A stretch of DNA of 64,000 bases. Source: Dipylidium caninum (taxonomy: Eukaryota > Platyhelminthes > Cestoda > Cyclophyllidea > Dipylidiidae). Below are positions 47,738 to 61,500 of this stretch, one piece after another; within the stretch, counting starts at the first letter, position 1, and each line of letters opens with the position of its first letter. The position numbers were made by a program, and so were the translations under genes. The notes beneath the pieces were generated by a model. It was not told where the DNA came from, ran no database searches, and saw only the letters and a program-made list of their open reading frames with translations. The stretch is taken from positions 5,022,001 to 5,086,000 of the forward strand of contig QEYB01001046.1 in assembly GCA_017562135.1 (NCBI GenBank). The letters run 5' to 3'.

Positions 47738-48007
47738 CTAATGCACTGTTTGGCAGTAAGACACCTCATCCGCAGGCCCAACAGCCACGGATGAAGGGTC
47801 ATCCCAGAACAAATATCCACTTTCAGCTAATTCTTCCCGAGATCTAAGTACCCTTCTCAGGTCAAAGTCGAAAAAATTCCCTTCCCAAAATTGCGCAAAA
47901 GAAGGATTACCAGAATTCCTGCCATCGGTCGAACCATTTGGCGTCCCGTCCATGTCGGTCGCCCAAACTTTGGGCATTTCGCATCCTACGCTGCACAGTA
48001 ATCCCAT
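47738..48007 (-). CDS. Unidentified small minus-strand frame, possibly a terminal exon
   Basis: An 89-codon frame from an ATG at 48007 (MGLLCSVGCEMPKVWATDMD) to a stop at 47738. It contains FAQFWEGNFFDFDLRRVLRS and ELAESGYLFWDDPS and looks more protein-like than neighbours. An acceptor-like 'ccctttag' lies about ten bases upstream, so it may be a 3' exon. A second minus frame overlapping it upstream (48185-47907, SHPLAYEQYGITVQRRMRNA) also looks coding-like and follows 'cctttcag', so the two might be joined by an intron that I could not place. No family was recognised. Confidence 0.3.
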   Translation of the reverse strand: MGLLCSVGCEMPKVWATDMDGTPNGSTDGRNSGNPSFAQFWEGNFFDFDLRRVLRSREELAESGYLFWDDPSSVAVGPADEVSYCQTVH

Positions 48008-49482
48008 ATTGCTCGTAAGCTAAAGGGTGACTGCGAAGCCAGAAGTTACTACTGAAAGGAAAACAGATAAGATGTCTGGAATATAGCCAAAATGAGTGGC
48101 TTACAGTTCGGCGGAAGTAAACCAAGGGATGTGAAAATTGAAAGTTGGTCCAGTAGTTCGGCCTCAACATGAGGAGTTTACTCACTTATCTCCAACTGTG
48201 GCCGGATAAGTATTTGCTGAAGAGAATCACTCCATCCCCCCTCCCCCCTGCCATGCCTCACCTCACTACCCCATCATTCGGTGGTGGTACACCGGGCAAC
48301 CCAAGTATATTACCCGTTTACTTTAGAAGAGACAGACCTGCTCCTAGAATCGATTGAGAGGGAAAGATAACACCCAAGCATTCACGGTGCGTCCCACGAG
48401 TGAAATAAGCGCGTCTTAAGAATACCGCACGGAGACATATCAACATCGGCGTCGGCAGATGGGTGGGTGGATAAGCGCGAGATTTGCGACCGTTGCGAAG
48501 CGAGCGCAAACGCACATAGGCGAGGATCAAGAGGAGAGGTAGAGGCAGTGAGATGAGTCCGATGCAAAGGAACGAGAGATGACCACCATCCAAAATCCGT
48601 GACCTCCGATAATAGCAGTTTTTGTGTCTAATAAACTCCCTTCTGTTGTTCAATTAAGTTGAAGAAATTGAAATTCAATGAAACAATGCTAAACAGGTCA
48701 AGACGCGTAAGAGGCTCGTACGGAGTTGGGAACGTTGCATACATTGAAGCGGGCAGAAAGAAAGGGTAACTAGTCAACTTAACACCAATTTAACAAATTA
48801 CTCAGCACTTATTTCCAATCAAACCAGCGAGAATCCCAAAGCTTAATCATCTTAAAGGTTAAATATATTCCCACCAACATACAATGAATAAAGCTAAGCC
48901 ATATTACTTTCTCAGAGCTTCGTACTCTCGGTAGTCTTTGAATGGGAAAAAATTCCCGCATATTGACGAGTTTAATACTGTCACAATATTTCGATAATTA
49001 GTCTTTTTCCCTGTGATTGTTAAGACCATAATCTATTTACATTTGCCAACGGTGTCATCTGATCGCGATAATAAACTCAGGGAAATGGGTAGGAAATTTA
49101 GAAATAAAACACGTATTTAACAAAAAATCAGTATAAACGAGGTTTGGAGAGTAGTTCAACCGAGAACTCTACCCCATTTACCACGACCCCATATCAACGT
49201 GTTGATACAAAGGCGTACCGTAAAAATTCAAGACAAGGAAGGAAAATTCCGTCCACTGACACAAGCCTGATAAGTGTGAGGAAAATTAAATTTATGAAGT
49301 TGGTCTAAGTCGTTGGCGAAGAACTAATAATGAATCAGTAATAAATCGTAACAACTTAGTTGTTTTAATACGTCATCTATTTTATATGATGTTAATGAAG
49401 GCAAAATTGGAGAAATAGAATACGGAAGTGTCAACAGGTAGAACAGAAAAATTATGAAGTAGGGACCATGTATTATTGATGA
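48008..49482. other. Region downstream of MPDU1, one membrane-like minus frame
   Basis: Minus-strand bases 48600-48400 encode a hydrophobic stretch (LSFLCIGLISLPLPLLLILA) followed by basic residues, as in a single-pass membrane protein. The same DNA is open in a second frame, so coding is unproven. If real it would belong with the frame at 47738-48007. The rest, 48660-49480, is AT-rich with nothing recognisable and should include the MPDU1 3' UTR. Confidence 0.25.
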
Positions 49483-50296
49483 CTATGCGGCTTTTTTGGA
49501 ACCCTTTGCCCTTTTCTGTTCAGGCAAGGCAGAGTTCCAATAATAAACAATCTGAACTGAAAGCCAAATATTCACGAGGGAACTAACAACAAAGTTCAGA
49601 ATAACAAGCCTATCTCCGGTTTCCTGAATCGATGTGAAAATACGAGCGATCGAACCAGCAGCCATAAGCCAAGTCGAGATCGCAGAGAGTTGACCAGTAC
49701 TGCGATTCCGAAAATTCGAATAAATTTGAAGCCCCTAGGTAAAATTATCAGTGAGCATCGCTTACCCGAGATATCAAAATGATCGGTGTGTTTGCAGCCT
49801 GCATCAAAGTAAGGAATGAAAGATTGATAGCGGAAGATAGGGAGTATGCTACAAAGCAAACATAGCCGCTAAGAAAAATTATCCCATGTAGATGTGACAT
49901 CTCCCAAGAGATACTCAAAAAAGTTACTATCGCTGATTGTACCAACAAAAAAGCCGCATCACCATAAGCACTAAAAATATCAAGACATTGGATGAGAAAC
50001 CAACACAAACAAAATTTACCTAAAAGGGAATCCATGATAAAGGGCGTAAGAGCTCGTGGCCGTGTAACAGAAGAGCTCCAGAAGCCCCGCTGGGATGCTG
50101 AGTCCTCTGGCACTGCCAGTTCTGAGGATTTTTATAATCTGGGGAAATTTTACTGAAATCTAGAGGTGGAAAAAAGAGAAATACCCAGAGCTGCGCCCAC
50201 AACAATACAGTATCCTAAGCATTTACTAAAGAGTAGTTTGGAGCACTCAACTAGAACGTCACCAAAGTCAGTTGTGAATACCATTAAAGAAGTCAT
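49483..50296 (-). CDS. MPDU1: Mannose-P-dolichol utilization defect 1 protein, four exons
   Basis: MPDU1 is a multi-pass ER membrane protein of the PQ-loop family, needed for use of dolichol-phosphate mannose and glucose in glycan-precursor and GPI-anchor synthesis. Exons read 50296-50185, 50152-50020, 49970-49766 and 49734-49483. They total 702 bp, 233 aa, against 247 aa in humans. Introns are 32, 49 and 31 bp, all GT-AG, with phases that match exactly. Key segments: SKCLGYCIVVGAALVKFPQI (first PQ loop), SARGLSIPAGLLELFCYT, GFPFSAYGDAAFLLVQ, TLMQAANTPIILISR (second loop), STGQLSAIS and GSIARIFTSIQETGDR, VVSSLVN, YYWN. The C-terminus is lysine-rich (KRAKGSKKAA), which could act in ER retention. 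The ATG at 50296 gives MTSLMVFTTDFGDVLVECSK and fits the family's length. It is head to head with the Dok-like gene, 1.3 kb away. Confidence 0.95.
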
Positions 50297-51621
50297 TGTC
50301 AATCATGTATCTATTAATACATTTTTCGGATAACAGAAGAGGCATCAAAGCCGACACGAATTCCTTCATCACCGCTACGTGTTCAAGAAGACCAGAAACA
50401 TGTAAGCTAAATAAAACTAAATTGGAGTGAAAGGAACACTTATTGAAAAATTGTTAATGTCGGAGAGTAACACAAGATGGATATTGCTAGACTTGTATAA
50501 ACACGCAAATGTTGTGTAGAGAATAACTTTATGAGCCGAAGCGTGTTAAAGTAATTTTAGCTGTAAATAATTTTTGTAAGAGAAGCACAAACTCGGTTCA
50601 TTATTCCTGCAAGCTAAAAACAAATGGAACGAGATATTGTCTTGCATTTGTAAGTGGAGCGCATTAAACCATTTCGGGAAAGATAAGAAAAATCTCTAAT
50701 TCGTCGACACGGTCTTAAGACGCATATCGTCCAAGGCCCCAAGTAGTAGTTCCGCCGAGGTCTGCAGGCATTATTACATGCTGTTGATGCATGTAAGTGA
50801 TGATATAGAAGCTTATTCATCTGGTTCGTCAATTTGCCATTCGCCTGCCTCTCTGAGTGTCAATTGTTTTACCACAATCATTGCTTGAAATTTCTCCCGG
50901 GTAAAATGAAACACAGATCATACCGTTGACGTCACGCCCTACGTGTGGAGCACAAAGCAAAAGCAAATGATCGTGAGGCATTATACATACGTCTTGCTTA
51001 ATTGCACGAGGGTAGATAACGTTAACCGTCTAACCAGGCCACCTATGGCCCTAAACTAGCCTCTAACTCCTTAGTATCAGAATAAAAAACCGCTTCCTTC
51101 AAGCTATTTACAAAAAACGCTCTCACTGGACCCATGTCAATACTACAGTTTCAAATAGAAAAGATTTAGATTTTTATCCTGCGCCTTGTGGTAAAATAAG
51201 CATGGATGATGTCCTTAAGCCGTAATGTAGTAAATGTTTAGTCCGCTAAAAGTCAGCTTCGGATGTTTAAACCGGGGTACCCGGTGCTTATGAATTTTCA
51301 AATTTATAAAATCATGGTTGGTAATGTCTGTTGGAGGATTCTTCCATTAATTCTGTTAATGAGAATTGTGCTTGCTCGATATTTAGTGTCCGATTCATCA
51401 GTATTATAAAAAAACTTCTCAAAGAAACAAATAACAAATTAGAAAAACTACCGGCAAATTTTGATATGATGTTGCTTGTTGCTGTACGATTATTATATAA
51501 CGATTTTCAAGTTAAAACTTACCTTTGTTTAGTTACGCCAATCATCGATTAAAACCTTGAAGAGGGGTTGGTGCGCTGTAAGATTTCCTTATGTGGCTGC
51601 GGGCACCGGGCGTCGGCTACG
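50297..51621. other. Divergent intergenic region between MPDU1 and the Dok-like gene
   Basis: This 1.3 kb AT-rich stretch lies between two gene starts pointing away from each other, so it should contain both promoters. No recognisable motif stands out. A short plus-strand frame at 51331-51552 has no family features. Confidence 0.4.
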
Positions 51622-54600
51622 ATGAACGCGATTGCTTCTTGTTGCGTGAAGGCTAACTTCATTAAAGCTGCAAAGGTGAGAGATCTGTTAGTTTCAAGTA
51701 CGGTTTAACATATGAAATTTTGTAAACCAGTGAGCCCGACTAAAACCCACTCTCGTTATTCAGAAATCTAAACAAATTATCACTGCTTTTCCTCAATATT
51801 AAATCTGTGTGCAAATACTGAGCATTTTATTAACCAACAGGTTTTGTTCCCCTGCGCCTTTGGTTTATTACACTCCTAGAATCACCATTGGAATTTGTTT
51901 TTTGTTGGTTTAACTACATTGCAAGGTTGTGCTTTAGGTATTTTAAATTTACTTGGCTATTGGTATTTTTTGATCATTAAAAGTACCTCATTACTATATA
52001 TGTTGGACGATCGTTAGTTTCTTTACTCTCCTATTTAGTAACGACGCATCCCTTTTAATATGTTCATATTAATAAATTGCCTCAGACTGTTATTTATTCT
52101 TTTTATTTATGTTCTACAGGAAAATTGGGTTCCCTGCGAGGTTCGTTTATTAAGTGATGATACAGATACTTTTTTGTGCATAAAATCGCGCCCTTTGGGA
52201 TTTGGGCAAACCGAGGAAGATCTCAAGAGCATTTTCTCTGGCTCATCAACCCCTGGAACAACATTTTCACATTCAAATAACCTACACCTACCAGCACTGA
52301 CACCGGTTGCTCGTGCCTTCACGGCTCTCTGCAACCTATCGGAATACAAGTCTTGTAGTGTGGTTACGGTCTCACTTAACGATGTGGGACATTTCGCGCT
52401 AAAGTTAATACCGGCGGGTATTTTTGGCAATAAGCGTCTTTACCTTGCAATGTCAAGCGAGACGGAGGCAACCATGTGGATGTCCATGATCAAGACCAAT
52501 TTGGGTAAAAGGAAGAAAGTGTCCAGGAACCTACTCACACAATCGCGAGACTCATTAGTTGGTACTTTGCGCCAATCAGACAGTCAAGACACTCTTCGGG
52601 GGGAATGTGGAACAAACTCAAACAGTAGATATGACCTCGACATCGATACCATTGATAATGAAGTCTATGAGCCTTGCTCCGCGCGTGAGTCGAGCGTATA
52701 GATGTTAAAATTTTTAATATTTTCAATTATGAAGGGACAAAAAGTTGTGAATGGTCGTTATCTCACGTAGAGTAAGTGGACGCTTGTTATAAACAAACTA
52801 TGCAGTTAGTCATTCTTCAGGGGCATTAATTACTTCTTAGTCAGATTTGTTAAAAACTCCGATGCGTCTCCACGTTAGCACAAGGCAGGACGAGCCTGTG
52901 CGTAGTCACTTAAAGAACCATTAAGTTACACCAACAAACCATTACTGTTTAATTGCGCTCGGGTCATCCTCGCCCCGTTCGGACGAATGTCTGACTTGAC
53001 TCTCCATGCGGAAGTAGCATCTTTTACAGTGTCACCGTCAAAAGAAAGCTGATACTTGCTTCAAAATGCTAATGAAGAAGATGCCATTTAATTCTTTTAC
53101 CATTAGTACCTGAGTTGTATGGTTCATAGGTTATCCGTAATGTGTAGTAGTCCCAAAGTGTAAAGCATTCGTCCTTTGGAAGGTGATGTGTGTTTCACAA
53201 ATTTGTCTCAATTTCGTTACATTTAATTAGGAAGTCAATCCTCTCAACCTTAAACAGACTTTTTCAAGTCATAAGTATTTGTGCATTGTGTTGGGCAGAA
53301 GACCTTATACCAGCGGTAATTCAACAGCGCGGAGATTGGGAAAAATTGCGCCTCTCGAAAATGGATTGTTTTCTTCGCCTCACCGACGATCGCTTGGAAT
53401 TACTGGACCACAATGGCGAACGAGTTCTCCATTGGTTTCCATACCTGCTCATTCGGCGGTGAGTTTCGGTCTATTACTCTATAAAAGTTTAGTGCCACAC
53501 CTTCGCATCTCGGGGGTTATACGGCATGTCGGGGAAATTCGTTAATGAACGATGTAGGTTGAGGAGGTATTTTAGAGACGATCGTGAGTGTGTCCGATTG
53601 CGAAAAAAGGGGAGGAAGGTCGATGTAGTAGTTTTAAAATTCACCAAATTACAAGGACACATGCTATTGTATTTTCAATGAATTAAATCTGTAAATTCTT
53701 GCCCCGCCAAGCATGCGGGGTGAGGTTGGAGACGCAAACGCTTGGTCGCTTGCAGGTAAAAGGCCAGCGCATGTTACAGATTATGTCAACTATTATCTGG
53801 AGCCAAAACGTTCTTCACTTCAGTAATGTTGACGCAACGTGATGCGAGTAAACTGAATTATTCCACTTAGTCCCGTGTCAACCTTTTTGGATCTCAGGGT
53901 TTTCCGCAGAGAAGTTGTCTCTGCAAAACTCATATCCAAAATGCCGATTGACAGTTCGTGGCAGTAAATTACTTACTTGTTTTTCTCTCCTATGGTAAAA
54001 ACTGCCTTTATCAACTTCAGTCGTGGGAAAGGCAATTCGCCTAGGATAGGCGGGATACTATGTTTGCCCTCGTTGGAAAGAAAGGAAAGGTAGAAACGGG
54101 CCCTGAATTACTTATTGCTCAGGTCGTGCCTTGTCTGTTCACAGTTTTTTGGCATGCCTACAACAGAGGCTCAGTCGATTGCACCCGCCTCAACACTTCT
54201 CTATAGACTAATTCACACCCATATATTCAAATCCCAAAAAAGGTGGCTCTTGGGTCCGGTGCTTGTGTTTGTGCATTTCGGTAAATGCCGTGTGCCTCCT
54301 TTGGGTGAGCAGAATTTTGGCTGCGTACATGCGACAGTTTTTTAATTTTTCATCGGGCAGGTGAGGGTCATGCCCGCAGAGTTAATGTGTGCCAGCAGGG
54401 GGGCAGGGGAGCCTACACGAATCGGCTCTGTGGCACACAGGAAACAGAGTAAATGGCGTCTCCCCTCAGCATGCTTAAAGGCTTTTCACTTATTTTCACA
54501 GTGTTAGTCTATTAGTGGGAATTTTCGCGGTGTGTGTGGCACAGAGTTCGGGACTTGCTCCACCCATCCCCTGTCCGTGGTTCATTTGATATGCCCTGGC

Positions 54601-55505
54601 TGACCGTTGGTGGTGTACATGCTTCTTCGGGGCCGGGTAGAATAGCCGCGCAGCACTCTGTTTAACGAAACAAACATTTTAAAGTATTGAGAAGAGTTTC
54701 CTTCATCGCATGGGGTGGGATGGATGTGCTTTCTGTCTGTGGCTTAGTCTTTTCAGCGCTTTATTAAGAGACGAAATAGAACCACTACTTTAGACCCAAA
54801 AATTATGCTCGTATTTTGACTGCCTGGCAATGCGAGTGTGAGTCGAGAAATCCCTCAAGGACCGCTCATTATGAGGCCACCTCTTCTTCATCGCTACACT
54901 CGTTGGGTTACATCATAGTATATGGAGGTGTGAAACAGACTTTAAGGAAATTTTCGTATCCGACTTTTTTGCATGTTCAGGATATTTCCATGAGAACACT
55001 TGGTCATACTACCTCTTCGTCTAAACGGAAGCCAAAATATTTTCTTGCAGCGTTTCCGTGCTTACTTTCTAGCCCTTCCATTCATAATTCACGCTTTTTG
55101 ATTTTTATACACTTTCGACTTTGTTGGAAAACTCATTTCTTTAAAGGGTTGGTGAGCTTTGCTGGAGTCTTCCTCGCCACGCACCACGGTTGTAACAATT
55201 GGGATGATGGGCCGTGGTTTGGGCGAGGAGCCTCCTCTTATATGTGTCATCCTTTAAAAGGTTCTGGTCTTGTCAACAACGGTTTTATGCAGCTTGAGAA
55301 AAGTACTGAGAGTTTTCCCTTGTGGCCTGGGCCAGGCTTGGATATGGAGTGCATTCTGCTTGCAGGTTCACATCTTTCTCGATTGTGTCATGTTTGTAAG
55401 AAGAAAAGGCGCAGTTGGTGAGCATCCGCCGCCCTCCGAGGTGATCACGCGGGTTTATTACTATCAGCCGAGTCAGCCGCTGCTCTTTGCATCGCACCTC
55501 TGCAA

Positions 55506-55546
<41 letters not shown>

Positions 55547-58500
55547 GCCTCCGTGGTTCACGTGAAACAGTCTGGGCAATGCCGCTCACAGTGTCGAGAA
55601 AATTCTCGTGCAGTTTACGCAATTTATTTTATGAGACATTTCCATTTCCACTACCCATTTGGAAACACAGGAATGCAGCAGTATTTTGCCATGCCATGCC
55701 GTTCCTCCTGACTTGTGACGTAGACAAAGCGAGGCAAATACTCAGCACACCGACGCTGTGCGATTTGTGCCCCTCCGAGAGCCGACCAAATGAGGCGACT
55801 CCGTGACATATTTAGATTCATTCGTGGTGGGTGCTCTGGAATGTTAAATCTGGCATGCCGCGCACTGAACATGGAGACGTGTTGGGCGCAATAACTGCGC
55901 TAACAAGAAGGAGGTGGATGTCCCTCCCGATAAACTTTTTCCAGTCCTACTGACAATGTCTAAAGTCACGCCGTCGCTGTCGTCTGCTAAACCGGATCTT
56001 TCAGCCCTCCTCATCTGACTATATCGCTTGAACTGCCTCCCCCAACTTCACACCAACCGGATTGCGAGGCGTGAGGAGTACCCCGGTTTCACCGTCGCCT
56101 CTCTCCCCAAGGTCTTGCTTTACATCAAAGAGGCTCGCACAAGGGTGTATAACCAAACCGCCAGGCCAAACTTATGCGGGCAGGGCAGCCATATGAGTAG
56201 CTGGCGGCGACTTGGGCTAGAGCGGCTTTAAATACGCCCATAAAACTTACGGGACGCCGTATGGCCGCACGGTCCCCGGAAGGCGTGGTCCATTTCTTTA
56301 CACACTGCGCTCACAGAGGACGGTGGCGACGGCAGTTGAGTGACTCACTGCGCCGCAACGCAAATCCACAGCAGAACATGAGACGAAGGTGTCTTTAATG
56401 ATCGTCTACCCGTGCACAAGACGTGCTTCAAACAACGATCCAGTTTAGTCATTTTTTCCTCCTAATCGCTCTGAGGGGCTGGTCGGCCGGTTGTTTAGGG
56501 AGTCCGCCCTCTTCATCGCTGTGGTCCACGGCACAGATGTCGAAAGTCAGTGTCGACTTTTGTTGTCTCCCCTCGTTGACAGCTACTCTGCAATGTATGG
56601 GGACCCGGTCTTTGTGCTGCTTAGACTGTGAGCGCGACATGCGTAAATGCTGTCTGTCCTCTTGGGTCCCGACAAAATAAGTGATATGGCGCATTCCCGG
56701 TTTGGATGTTCGACGAGCAGACGAGGCAACTGTCCGTCGCGACTGGGACGAAGGTCCAGGTCCCAATGCGCGGTGCGGTGTGCCGCATCCGGGGCGCGGA
56801 CGACCAATGGGCGCCGGGTGGAGGTGCGTCTGTGCGCTCGCGTGTGCTCAGCACGCGTTGCGTGTCGGCGCAGGTCCTCCGGTCGGTCCGCGTCCGCCTA
56901 ACTGGCGCAAGTCACGACTCAGCAGGCACCAACAGGCGCACGCGGCAGGGGCGAGGGCACGTCGCCACCGCCGCCGTCGTGCACTTAAAATACGTCGGAA
57001 CACCGGTGTTGTGCGCACCAGTGGGGGCATTGAACGGAGCTGCTCAGCTCAGGCCTCTCGCCCCTACCCGAGCCGAGCCGACCCGCCCCTCGCCTTCTCT
57101 TCACCCATTCCAGCCTGACAAAGTGGGGAATTTGGCGTCTGGCTACAGTGAGCCTATCGCATTGTCCCCGGGGTGAATGAGGATGTTGGCAAATTGCTTG
57201 TTTCTTCCCAATATACTATTAGAGCAGAACCCGGCATATTTGCAACACAATTGACAATTACACTATTTGTCGCACTCAAAGTTCTCTGCAATGTCAATAG
57301 CGCCGCGCACGCGCCTGTTTCTCGCTGTCAACAAAACGCCAGCGTTGCTTCTACTGTGTGCCTCATGCTGACTTTAACGGCGCTTTTATTACAAGAAATG
57401 ACATGCAACATTGGCGTTTCGAGCTTTCTCCTTTGCTTAGGCGATGATGCCAGTCCGACTGGACTCGACCTCCTACGTCTCTAGTTGAGGAAAGATGACT
57501 CGAGTGACAGTTGACTCAAGCCGTGTCCCGCCTTCTCATGTCGTAATTACCTTAGCAGTTCCCTCGAGGCGCCTAATCGCCGCTGCTCCTGCCGCCTCCG
57601 GGCGGAACCGTTTGTGGCGCCCTTTGGTTTAACGTCTCACCTCGTTTAGTAAAGCGCTTGCAACACACCGACGGCTCTCCGCGACCTCGAGGGCTACGTT
57701 TCCACCTCGTGTGTTGACGTTTCGCGAGCGGGAGTCATAGCCCACAGGAGCCCCTGGGGAAACTGGGAGGCGCGGGTGAGGAGATTGGTCGGTGGCTGCC
57801 TCAGTGGTTAGCGCTGCACGCCTCAAACACTGACCACGCCCGAGTTAGTGTCCAAACGACCTCAGAGGGCGTATGACTAGGCGATTTGTCCGAGAAACGG
57901 GCATCATAGCTTCGTATCTTTCGTGCGTGCGCACATTCCCTGTCCGTTTCAAGTTCACCTCTCTCGATTCGGTCGACACCTCCTGCACAGAGCAGCCGAT
58001 TTTGGGGCCTGTGTGCGCCCGCGCCATTTAGCCTTCGAACGCCCTGTCTTTGTTAATAGTGATGGCCCCACTTCACATACTCGTGCTTAAGTAGTACCCC
58101 ATTTCGATGTACCTGAACTCAGAGCAATAGGCTGTTCCCACTTTTCCAGGGTGCCGCTTAATTTACCGGATAAAGTCCCCCAAACGATGCGTGGACGCGA
58201 GTTGAGACGGCCTATTAACTGAAAATGCAACACCGTGAATGTGGGTAGACTTTCAGATTAAAGCCACTCCTGTTTGCTGAATTTGTCAGGCGTCTCCTCT
58301 TCTCCCGAATCTATTCAATTACACCACGTAAGACCGAAGTATCGACGTCGAAGAGGCGAATTTTGCGCTTATGGGATTATGAGAGCCTCCCTGTGCACAA
58401 ACGGTCGTCTCCGTGGTTGGAGGCGTCTCCGCCCGCCCTTACACCCTTTAGGGCGCCCGATGGGCCGTTTGCGATTAGTGGAGTATTGAGCATAAGGAGG

Positions 58501-61500
58501 GGAAACATGAGTGAGGAAAGTGAAGACAAATGGCGTTGTCATTCGCATTGTCTTTTTTTAGCTTCGGGGCGGTAGGAGGTGTGCTGCGCGTTGATGCAGG
58601 TCGTCGATGCTCCACAGGCGATGGCCACTTCTTCTTCACATGCACACCGAACAATGGCCAGCCAGTGGACGCCATCGTCTCGCAAATTCGCCAACTGGCG
58701 CTTGAGGCCAAACAACGTTTACGCCAAGAGCAGGCCGCCAGACAGCAGATGCTGCAACATCACCAGCCACACAGCCTCAACGTTGAGACAGGTTCCTCAG
58801 GCTCTGCCGGCCTGCTTCTTCCACCAGTGCCCGCTAAAAGCTCTTTCGACTCAGGAAGTGCCAGGTCGCTTTCCAAATTGGGGAACAGAAGCCCAAGTCC
58901 GAAGAGTAACTTCCGCGTCACCACCAATTTAAATAATAGTAATGGGAGCGGCAGTGGTGGCGGCGGTTGGTGGACGTCCGGAACTTTTAAGAGAGCTTCC
59001 TCAACACCAATTCGACGCCAGGCCGAAGAAGCACTGGAAAGGGATCCACCCGCGAAGGCGGAAGATGCTGAGGCGGAGGAGGACGAGGCAGATCAGGAGA
59101 AGCGTTTGTCTGCCAGTGTTGTTGATTCGGCTGTCGCCTCTCGGAAGATTGCTGCAAAGGTGGTCGATGAAAACACCGGCGTATTCATTGCCTCACCGGG
59201 AAAAGCTGTAAGCACACGCTTGGATGAAGTGAATTCGGCGCTGGCTATAGGCTGCCTTGCCGTTTTTCTCCCTATGCGCGTTATTTCCATTTACGAGCCC
59301 AATTTTGGTGTCAAAGCCCGGCTTAACCAGAGCCTACACTCCACATGAGTCCGAGACCTGTTTAACATCTCTCAATGGGTACGATGGGTGGAATGATGTG
59401 AAAAATGGTGTGAGCACTCGCCTTGTGATCTGCAAATCCTATTAGTATTTTGACATTTGGGGGCCTGGAAGGTTTAAGCAGTTTCATACACATGCGACGG
59501 GTCCTAATCCTTCATGCGAGAGGAGAGGAGAGTGGTGTCGAGCCCCCAAAATTGTCGCCTGTTTACTTTAATGTGGGAGTGCGGGAAACAGAAGTTCAAC
59601 GCGTAAATGGCGCATAGATTCGAAACCAGCCCTTCGTTACAACGTGGACTTCATTAAGTTACATGAATCTCTAACTAACTGCCGATGGCTGCACAAGTGT
59701 GACTTGTCTGCAGTTGCCAGAATCTTTGACTTGTGCAACAGTTTAAGTATTACTTTTCCCGTCACCACAGTCTCGACGTAGACTTCGGTCTGCACGAGTA
59801 TGCGCCCTGTTTTATGGTCACAGGTTTTCCGACGTCTCTCTGTCTCAGACTATCACACACTAGTACTTTTCTCTCACGAGGAGTGATGCACGCACGGAGC
59901 CACGGTCGCAGTGATGTGGTGAGCGAGAGTCGGTCAGCAAGCAGTTGTCGTCAAAGGGCGCGGAACCCTTTGTTTGAGTGCTTCTTCCCCGTTTCTCGCT
60001 TGTGATACTCCCTAACTCAATTGCAATCTTTGCAGACCACTGCAGAACTGACGACCAATGGACAGTTGAAGGCGGCAGAGTCCACGACAACAAAAGGGGA
60101 GGCGCAGGACGCGACTGTTAACGGGAGGGCTCATCAACTCCGTCTATACGATAACGTGCCCGTCTCGCGGAGTGGCGAGCAGGCCTGTGGGGGCGACACT
60201 GTGATGACAGAGAGTTGGCGTCTGGGAAGCGGCTTGCGGCCACCAAGGGGCCACGAGAAACGTTTCGAGGATACCAATCTACCGCCCCCACCAGTTCCGC
60301 CTCCCGCTTCTTTCATGTCTCGCAACCACTGCAACACCACCGCTGCGTCCAATGGTCTCGCAACAGACGAGGGCAGGCCGGGGAGTCCGGTTAAGTACAA
60401 CGGTGGCGCTGCGGTGGACAGCACGCCGCCACCAGCCGCCCCGAAGCCATTCACTCAGCATTCTCCAAAAGCCATCGACCCAGCCAACTATCGCCAAAGT
60501 AGGTTTTGTTGCTCTCCCCCTTCATCACCTCCTCGGCGGATGCTACTGTGAGCTAATGCTTGCTGCAATGTCTTGCGTCCCAGGGCTTCGTGTTGCAGAA
60601 CTCTTGTGTACAGACTAATGCGGAAGCGGTACTTCCCCTCTGTGTGGGTGGCAACTCAATTAATCGGGGACTACAGAAATCCGGGTTTTGATGGTTGATC
60701 TGTGTACAACTAACTGACTCCATTTAAGGGTAACATGGGGCTCCACTTACGCTCCGCCGCTGAGAATTGAAGAAGATTGCACAAATGGGAAAACTCGTGA
60801 TGGAGGCCACCAGCACCCTTCGGAAAGTTGAGCTTTTCACACACAGGAGTCTCATGTAACTTGATGTGTGATTTGATTTACAATTGGCTCTCCACCAGTG
60901 TAGTTGTGCATCCTTATTCAGGTTTCCGATGGGCTCGAAATATCGCAAGTGTGCAAGTCTTGAACCTTGGAGGCCACAACTCAGACGAATGGCTCCACCA
61001 AGCTAAAGGGAAATAATGGGGTGCTAGGCAGAGGTCTTGTTCCAAGGCCAAAAGAACTGTTCCTTTCATGGGTAGTGGCGCGTAGGCATGCTGCCCACTG
61101 CTCAGCCCCCTTTCAGCTTTATCATCCACCCGCCTCCCTGCCTCCTTGAGTACCCTCGTTCACTGTGAGCCTTTTCTCCTCTCCTGTCTCCACGATTGCT
61201 TTTAATGTCTCTAATTTAACTCGATCCCACGGCATAACCAAAAGCTGCCTACCCCCTTAACATGCTCCGGTTCAGAAAGGTCGGTCCGTTTATGCTAGTG
61301 AACATTGTACCAATAATGGTTGGGCGTGTCTTCTCACGCTCCCCGTGCCGCTGGTCTTGCGTGATTGTTGAGGAAGTACACCTTGGCAAACGGCTAACGA
61401 CTAATATGCAAATATACATAGGTCGCTTTTAAAAGAACTAACGTCTCCACCCAACGGCAACAGAAGCAGCGGGACAATGTTGCTTCTGAAATGGGGTGTG

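Noticed and set aside
54816..55421. A 201-codon plus-strand frame inside the Dok intron
   Set aside because: No domain and no convincing splice context; it lies between two halves of a PTB domain that must be joined over it.
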